From: CANHEE01 sp049316985 | GTDB lineage: Bacteria; Bacteroidota; Bacteroidia; Chitinophagales; Saprospiraceae | DNA length: 11,350 nucleotides | Assembly (NCBI GenBank): GCA_049316985.1 | Contig: JBMOJB010000125.1 | Location: 1 to 11,350 of the forward strand | Reading direction: 5' to 3' | In this document: positions 6,100 to 11,350 of the stretch, one piece after another | How positions within the stretch are numbered: position 1 is the stretch's first letter | How the letters are laid out: each line of letters opens with the position of its first letter | Position numbers and translations under genes: made by a program | The notes under the pieces: generated by a model | What the model saw: the letters and a program-made list of their open reading frames with translations, nothing else | Database searches by the model: none | Told to the model about the DNA's origin: nothing

Positions 6100-9000
6100 A
6101 TGAAAATTTATTTACTTACCATTTTAACAAGCCTACAATTTCTCGTGGCTTCCGCGAATGAGAATCCTACCCCTCAAGGTCAAGGTAATTCTTCGCCTAA
6201 AAACGAACAAAAGCGCAAAGCTGCTTCAAAGGGTAATCCGGTGAACAACGGCTTGCAACCTATTCTAGATCAGTACGGGCAGGATATTCACCCGCTTACA
6301 CTGGACAAAAAAATGAATAGGGTGGAAGTGGCTAATATAAATGCCAACGAAATCTACGAATATTCATTTGACGGTTTTAACTCTATTGCGGGTATTGTCG
6401 ATGGTAAATACATCCATCTACCCAAAAATAGTGCCAACCTGAATTCTGTGATGGTACGGAAAGTAGGGTCCACTGTAGGAACTTCAGCGATGTTCATGGC
6501 TGGTTGTAGTGGTTCATACTTCATGAATGCTACTACATCGCAGGTCTGTGATTACTTGAATGTTAATAACCCGACTAAGATGGACTTTAATGGTGCCATC
6601 TTATTTGGTATACCTAACCAAACCTATACTTTTAAGTTGAGGTTGCTTACCACCGTTATACAGACAGTTACGGCTACAACAGATGGTTCAGGTAGTGCTG
6701 CTTTCTTATTTACCAATATAGATCCTGATGCCGGTAATCAAAATTATCAGTTAGAAGTAGATATTCCGGCTGGTCCAAATGCCTGTAATCTATTCCCGGC
6801 GGCATCAAATTTGATTAACTGCCGTGCTAAGATTGAAATTACTGCACCGTTTGGAGGACCTTATTGCCATCTGGATGCAATTAACTTTACAAGCAGCAGA
6901 ACGGAAACTCCAACACTTTTTGATGCTGTAAGTTCTGCTACAGGTATGAGTGGTGTTACATTTGATACAGGTACCGGAATTTTCAGCGCTACGGCAGTTA
7001 ATGCAACTGGTGCGGGTATTACTTCAAATTTATCTTTTACTGCAAGGTATACGGATGGAACTGAATCATGTCCTACTACAGTAACTGCACCGGCTTTGAT
7101 AAATAGTATTCCTAATATTAGTGCACAGCCGGTAGATATTACTGTGTGCGAAGATTCACCTGCTTCATTTAGCATTACTGCAAGTGGAGGATCTATTAAT
7201 TATCAATGGAAAGAAGGAGTTACCAACGTTGGTTTGAATCAAAATAATTATACGACCCCCAATCGTTTAGATATTCACAATGGTTTCGGTTATTCTGTTG
7301 TATTATCCAACGGGTGTACAGTACCAACACACCCAACCAATCCACAGGTAACTTCCAGTACAGCTATTTTGACTGTCAATCCAAGGATTGTTTCTGTTGA
7401 TGCAGGCGCTGACGTTACTGTCTGTTATAATCCAATTCCAAATGTTGCTATTGGAGCAGCAGTGTTGCGTTCAAATGGTAGCTCATATAACTTTGGAACA
7501 TGGACAACATCGGGAGATGGTACTTTTGGTTTGAATACAGACATCAATACTACCTATACTCCAGGTGTAAATGATCGGAATTCCACCGTTACTTTGACGT
7601 GGACAACCGGTGATCCGGATGGTGCAGGTCCATGCGGTATCTTGTCTGATACAAAAGATATCTTATTCAAGGATGTGCCAGTCGCTACAGATCCTGCCGA
7701 TGAAACTATTTGTAGTGGAGTTGTTCCACTAACAACTATTTCTTCAACAGGAAATGGTACATTATTGAAATATTCTGGTGTTGCTTTGCCGGCAACAGTC
7801 ATCGGAATTCAAACCCAAACAGGTTTGGCTTCGGGTTCTGCAGTAAACGCGGCAACAGCATTGGTTAATTCCTCAACAACTGTACCCTCAGTTGTTACCT
7901 ATACGGTACAACCATATAATGTTGGTCCAAATGGTATTGATGATGGCGCAACAGGTGATGATTGCCTGGGAGTTTCTTTTACAGTTAATGTAACGGTACA
8001 ACCCAGTTTCATTGTAGGCGTTTTAACTCAAAACCCGGGAGCCGCTTGTCCGAATTCTTCAGCAACCTTTGAAATCGACGGTCTTCCTTCAGGGGTGACC
8101 GCTACGGATGGTTATGAAGTTTCTTATTCAATCAACGGTATTCCTGAAACTCCTGTTAATATGTCTGTTGTTAGTGCTACTACCAGTAGTTTCCAGACAA
8201 GAACAGTTTTGAACGCTGACGATAATTTAAATATCACAGTAACCAAAATTAAAAATTTAACAACTGGATGTGAAACTGTGGTTTCTCTTTCAAATACTTT
8301 AGATGTTAATACTATAGATCCGGGAACTATTACCAATAATAGTCTTCCGGCTTTGGCTTGTGATGCTTATGACCCAGCTGCTGGTGCACTGGCTGTCAAT
8401 AATGTTGTGACAGAGCCAGGCACATCAAGTGTTACGTACTTGTGGCAATACAGAAATGCTACTACACCAAATCCAAGTTACCCTGATTACGATCAGGCGA
8501 ATGCAGCTGGTGTAACTGGAGAATCAATCAGTGTAGACCTAAACACAACCAATGAAAAAGGTGTGAATGAGTTTAGAATGAGAGTGAGAGCAGTTAAGGG
8601 TGGGCAAACTTGTGATAATTATACTGCGCCGGTTTCAATAACCATCAATGAACAAGTATCGCAACCAGTGATTACAAGATCTAAGTTGGTAGTGTGTAAA
8701 GATGAGACAGTGAATCTTTCAATCCCGGCATTAAGCGGAGGACAAGGTGTCGCACCGATTATAAGCTGGGATGCAACGGATGATATTTTCGGATTCCCTA
8801 ATGATGCAAACTGGTCGAATGCTGCTGGTAATGTAATCAGCTTTACGACACCAATGTTGACAGAGGATATGCATTACAGAGTGAAAATTACGAATACAGC
8901 TGGTTTAGGTTGTTTTGACATAAATACATGGGATGAAGTTTTATTGCCATTTACCAATGTAGATTATGCGGTACAAGTCAATAACATTACTGAGCAAACA

Positions 9001-11350
9001 ATTGTAACCACTACACCTTCTTGTAGTGATACGCAAATTGATATCTCCCCGGGTTCTGCTACAGGAGATGGTGATGTTACACAACAATGGTATGTAAAAC
9101 AAGATGCAGGCGCATTTTCTGCTGTCCCGGGACCAATTGGAACTGCGACAGATTATTCTGATCCGGCTGGTTTTCATAATAATACTAATAACCCCGTTAC
9201 TTTGACATTCCATAGAGTGTCTACCTCGACTACAAGTACTCCTCTTTTCCTTGCTGCGAGTGTTTGTGATGTGACTACTAATGATGATGTTGTTGTGGTT
9301 ATGCCTATTCCAACATCTACCAACACAACTCCTGCTGATATTACGATATGTAGCGGAGCAGTTCCATCTACCGCTTTTGCTTCAACTGCGGTAGGAACCT
9401 TGTTTAAAACTACAGCTGCAGTTACACCTCTACCCAATACAATTACAGGAATAACGCTTCAGACAGGTGTTGCTTCAGGTACTATTAATAGTGGAGTTGC
9501 TTTAAGCAATAGTTCTAATATTCCTAAAACTGTAACATACACAGTTACTCCTTACAATGTGGGTCCCGATGGCGTTGATGATGACGCGAGTGGTGATGAT
9601 TGTTTAGGGACACCATACACAGTCGTCGTAGTAGTTTCACCTAATATTTCGTTTACAACAGTAGTTCAAAGTCCTTCGGCAGCTTGTACTGGAACTCCGG
9701 GTACATTTATGGTAAATGACTTGCCTTCAGGTTTGACAGCAGCTAATGGTTATCAGGTAACTTATACAATAAATGGAGGAGCGCCACAAATAGTTAATTT
9801 GACAGCTGTTAACCCAACACTAAGTACTTTCCAATCAATCAATTTGCAAAACGTTGATGATGGAACTAATTTGGAAATAACCAGTATTAAGGATTTAGCT
9901 ACTAACTGTATCGTTAATTTCACAGGTAAAACAGCGCTAATCGATGTAAACCAGATTACACCGGGTACCATCAATAATGTATCATTGGCGACTTTAGCTT
10001 GTGATGCGTATGATCCAGCGGCAGGTGCCCTTGTTGGTGTTGGTTCAGTAACTGAGCCAAGTGGAGTAACAAGTTATTTGTGGGAGCATAGTACAGTTTC
10101 TGCAATTGCAGGCTTTGCACCGGCAAATGCTGACGGAGGAAGTGGTAATACTACAAGTGTAAACTTAAATACGATAAACACTCAAGGTCAAAACTGGTAC
10201 AGACTACGCGTCAGCAATCTGAAAGATGGAGTTACGTGTACAGCTTACACGCCTACTGTTGACATTTCGATTAATGCACAGGTTGCTCAACCGATTGTTA
10301 CGCATGATAAAGTAGTTTGTGAAGGAATAACTGCCAATTTATCAATTCCTGCATTGAATCCTGCACAAGGAGTTGGAGCAACAATCAGTTGGGATGCTGC
10401 TGATGATGATGGTTTTGGCGTTCCAAACGACGCGACATGGGCAAACACAAGAGGCAATTTTACAGCTATAACTTCTGATGCGTTAACAAATGACAAACAT
10501 TTCAGAGTTAAAATCACCAACACACCGGGATTAGGCTGTAATGACATCAATACTTGGAACGACGCCAACTTATTATTGCCAACTAATGTTGATTACTTGG
10601 TAGTAGTTAATAACATCACAGAACAAACGATTTCTACTACATCTCCGGTATGTAGCGATGATTTCATCGATATCTCTCCAGGACAAGCATTTGGAGATGG
10701 AACCATAACTCAACAATGGTTTGTTAAGCAAGGAGCTGGAGCATATGCACCAGCAGTACCTGCTTTACCAAATTTAGGAACCGACGTAGATTATTTTGAT
10801 GCTGATGGTATCAATAATGTAACAAATGCTCCAATAACTTATACTTTCAAAAGAACTTCTACTTCATCAATGACAGTTGGTGGCACCCCAAGTATGTGTC
10901 AGATTACTTCAAATGAAGAAGTTGTGGTAGTTAATCCTGAACCAGTTACCGCAGATATTACTATCAATACCGTATGCAGCGACGTAGCTATCGGACAGAA
11001 TTTACCGGCTTCTACTTCAGGAGCAACAACTACAACTTACAATGTTACAGCGGTCAATGTTAATGGATTAACACCTGCTCCGGGTAACCTGAACGTTTTG
11101 ACTGCTTTCGGAGTACTTAATACTGCTATTGCTGCAGATGTATATACGAATTTAACAAGTGCTATAGTAAATGTAGTTTATACCGTTGAACCGGTAAGTA
11201 GCGATTTGTGTATCGGTACTCCGTTTACCGTAACAGTTCCTATTTCGCCTGAACCGGTTGGTTCTGCAGGAACGACCTCTACATGTAGTGATGTAGCAAT
11301 CGATTACAATCTTCAAGGACAAATTACAAATGGACTTACAGGGGTTAAAT
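6100..11350 (+). CDS. Giant secreted multi-module PKD-like/Ig-like repeat protein (3' end outside window)
   Basis: The frame stays open for at least 1750 codons to the window end. An in-frame TAA at 6091-6093 makes the ATG at 6100 the first possible start. Residues 1-19 are a signal peptide (cleavage after VASA), followed by a polar linker to about 50. Residues 52-275 are a unique Cys-containing region (Cys136, Cys147 and later). An Ig-like module (about 338-428, Cys350, YQWKEG) and a PKD-like module (about 430-526, VDAGADVTVC at Cys442) follow. Then a five-module unit starting near Cys538 is repeated near Cys1084, and further modules start near Cys1626 and Cys1729. Modules open with a motif such as TICSG and end in strands such as FTVNVTVQP, typical of Bacteroidota surface proteins. 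The likely role is a surface-attached or released adhesin. A type IX sorting or gliding-associated C-terminal domain is expected but not seen. No enzymatic motif is visible. Confidence 0.95.
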   Translation, partial: MKIYLLTILTSLQFLVASANENPTPQGQGNSSPKNEQKRKAASKGNPVNNGLQPILDQYGQDIHPLTLDKKMNRVEVANINANEIYEYSFDGFNSIAGIVDGKYIHLPKNSANLNSVMVRKVGSTVGTSAMFMAGCSGSYFMNATTSQVCDYLNVNNPTKMDFNGAILFGIPNQTYTFKLRLLTTVIQTVTATTDGSGSAAFLFTNIDPDAGNQNYQLEVDIPAGPNACNLFPAASNLINCRAKIEITAPFGGPYCHLDAINFTSSRTETPTLFDAVSSATGMSGVTFDTGTGIFSATAVNATGAGITSNLSFTARYTDGTESCPTTVTAPALINSIPNISAQPVDITVCEDSPASFSITASGGSINYQWKEGVTNVGLNQNNYTTPNRLDIHNGFGYSVVLSNGCTVPTHPTNPQVTSSTAILTVNPRIVSVDAGADVTVCYNPIPNVAIGAAVLRSNGSSYNFGTWTTSGDGTFGLNTDINTTYTPGVNDRNSTVTLTWTTGDPDGAGPCGILSDTKDILFKDVPVATDPADETICSGVVPLTTISSTGNGTLLKYSGVALPATVIGIQTQTGLASGSAVNAATALVNSSTTVPSVVTYTVQPYNVGPNGIDDGATGDDCLGVSFTVNVTVQPSFIVGVLTQNPGAACPNSSATFEIDGLPSGVTATDGYEVSYSINGIPETPVNMSVVSATTSSFQTRTVLNADDNLNITVTKIKNLTTGCETVVSLSNTLDVNTIDPGTITNNSLPALACDAYDPAAGALAVNNVVTEPGTSSVTYLWQYRNATTPNPSYPDYDQANAAGVTGESISVDLNTTNEKGVNEFRMRVRAVKGGQTCDNYTAPVSITINEQVSQPVITRSKLVVCKDETVNLSIPALSGGQGVAPIISWDATDDIFGFPNDANWSNAAGNVISFTTPMLTEDMHYRVKITNTAGLGCFDINTWDEVLLPFTNVDYAVQVNNITEQTIVTTTPSCSDTQIDISPGSATGDGDVTQQWYVKQDAGAFSAVPGPIGTATDYSDPAGFHNNTNNPVTLTFHRVSTSTTSTPLFLAASVCDVTTNDDVVVVMPIPTSTNTTPADITICSGAVPSTAFASTAVGTLFKTTAAVTPLPNTITGITLQTGVASGTINSGVALSNSSNIPKTVTYTVTPYNVGPDGVDDDASGDDCLGTPYTVVVVVSPNISFTTVVQSPSAACTGTPGTFMVNDLPSGLTAANGYQVTYTINGGAPQIVNLTAVNPTLSTFQSINLQNVDDGTNLEITSIKDLATNCIVNFTGKTALIDVNQITPGTINNVSLATLACDAYDPAAGALVGVGSVTEPSGVTSYLWEHSTVSAIAGFAPANADGGSGNTTSVNLNTINTQGQNWYRLRVSNLKDGVTCTAYTPTVDISINAQVAQPIVTHDKVVCEGITANLSIPALNPAQGVGATISWDAADDDGFGVPNDATWANTRGNFTAITSDALTNDKHFRVKITNTPGLGCNDINTWNDANLLLPTNVDYLVVVNNITEQTISTTSPVCSDDFIDISPGQAFGDGTITQQWFVKQGAGAYAPAVPALPNLGTDVDYFDADGINNVTNAPITYTFKRTSTSSMTVGGTPSMCQITSNEEVVVVNPEPVTADITINTVCSDVAIGQNLPASTSGATTTTYNVTAVNVNGLTPAPGNLNVLTAFGVLNTAIAADVYTNLTSAIVNVVYTVEPVSSDLCIGTPFTVTVPISPEPVGSAGTTSTCSDVAIDYNLQGQITNGLTGVK
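7711..9348 (+). repeat. Composite five-module unit, copy A, within the surface protein
   Basis: Copy A spans residues 538-1083 (546 residues, 1638 bp). Five modules open with a cysteine at 538 (ICSGVVP), 650 (ACPNSS), 754 (ACDAYDP), 866 (VCKDE) and 975 (SCSDTQ), spaced 104-112 residues apart. Most modules have a second cysteine near their end, such as DDCLG, TGCE, TCDN, GLGCF and SVCDV, so each module may hold one disulfide. The first module carries an acidic loop, GPNGIDDGATGDD. Confidence 0.85.
9349..10974 (+). repeat. Composite five-module unit, copy B, within the surface protein
   Basis: Copy B spans residues 1084-1625 (542 residues, 1626 bp) and repeats copy A module for module. Its opening cysteines are 1084 (ICSGAVP), 1196 (ACTGTPG), 1301 (ACDAYDP), 1407 (VCEGI) and 1518 (VCSDDF). 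Strings shared with copy A include LACDAYDPAAGAL, NNITEQTI, VKITNT and DINTW. Codons for these strings differ at many third positions, so the copies are not recent DNA duplicates. Confidence 0.85.
10975..11350 (+). repeat. Start of a second repeat regime: single PKD-like modules of about 103 residues
   Basis: Modules opening at Cys1626 (VCSDVAIGQNLP) and Cys1729 (TCSDVAIDYNLQ) are 103 residues apart and share CSDVAI. The first ends VVYTVEPVSSDLCIGTPFTVTVPISP. It resembles the first module of copies A and B but lacks their acidic loop and is not followed by the AC-type second module. The second is cut by the window end. Confidence 0.7.

Noticed and set aside
6861..10568. Several open frames of 70-104 codons on the - strand inside the surface-protein gene
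   Set aside because: They are antisense shadows of the long + frame. Some occur in pairs about 1635-1638 bp apart (for example those with right ends at 7802 and 9437, and at 8336 and 9974), which is the period of the super-repeat itself, so they reflect the coding repeat rather than genes.

Overview
The window looks like chromosomal DNA of a member of the Bacteroidota, probably a Cytophagia- or Sphingobacteriia-like lineage. The evidence is a TonB-dependent receptor with an N-terminal carboxypeptidase-regulatory-like extension, a giant secreted protein built of PKD-like and Ig-like modules, AT-rich starts without Shine-Dalgarno sequences, a TAnnTTTG-type promoter match, and spacers full of short tandem repeats. 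The genus cannot be fixed from the sequence.

Layout. Positions 1-261 are a noncoding leader carrying three different short tandem repeats. Positions 262-1935 (+) encode a B12-binding-domain radical SAM protein of the DUF4080-like type. Positions 1936-2187 are a convergent spacer with a strong bidirectional terminator hairpin, a pair of 26-bp imperfect direct repeats, and an array of the same 7-mer found at the window start but in the opposite orientation. Positions 2188-5010 (-) encode a complete TonB-dependent outer-membrane receptor. Positions 5011-6099 are a divergent, very AT-rich spacer of about 1.1 kb. I see no convincing gene in it, but it holds a perfect 12-bp palindrome, a spaced inverted repeat, a good Bacteroidota promoter match and a pair of repeated hairpins in the presumed leader of the next gene. 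From 6100 to the window end (+) runs one uninterrupted reading frame of at least 1750 codons, truncated by the window.

The large protein is the most notable element. It has a signal peptide, a unique N-terminal region, an Ig-like and a PKD-like module, and then a composite unit of five cysteine-framed modules of about 109 residues each. This unit of about 545 residues is present twice in tandem and is followed by a different run of shorter modules. The two copies are similar in protein but heavily diverged at synonymous positions, so the duplication is old and has been kept. The protein is most likely a cell-surface or secreted adhesin, probably a type IX secretion cargo, but its C-terminus, which would show this, lies outside the window.

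The three genes do not form an operon and no common pathway is evident. The receptor and the large protein are divergent and share a long regulatory spacer. The radical SAM gene stands alone between two oppositely oriented repeat arrays.
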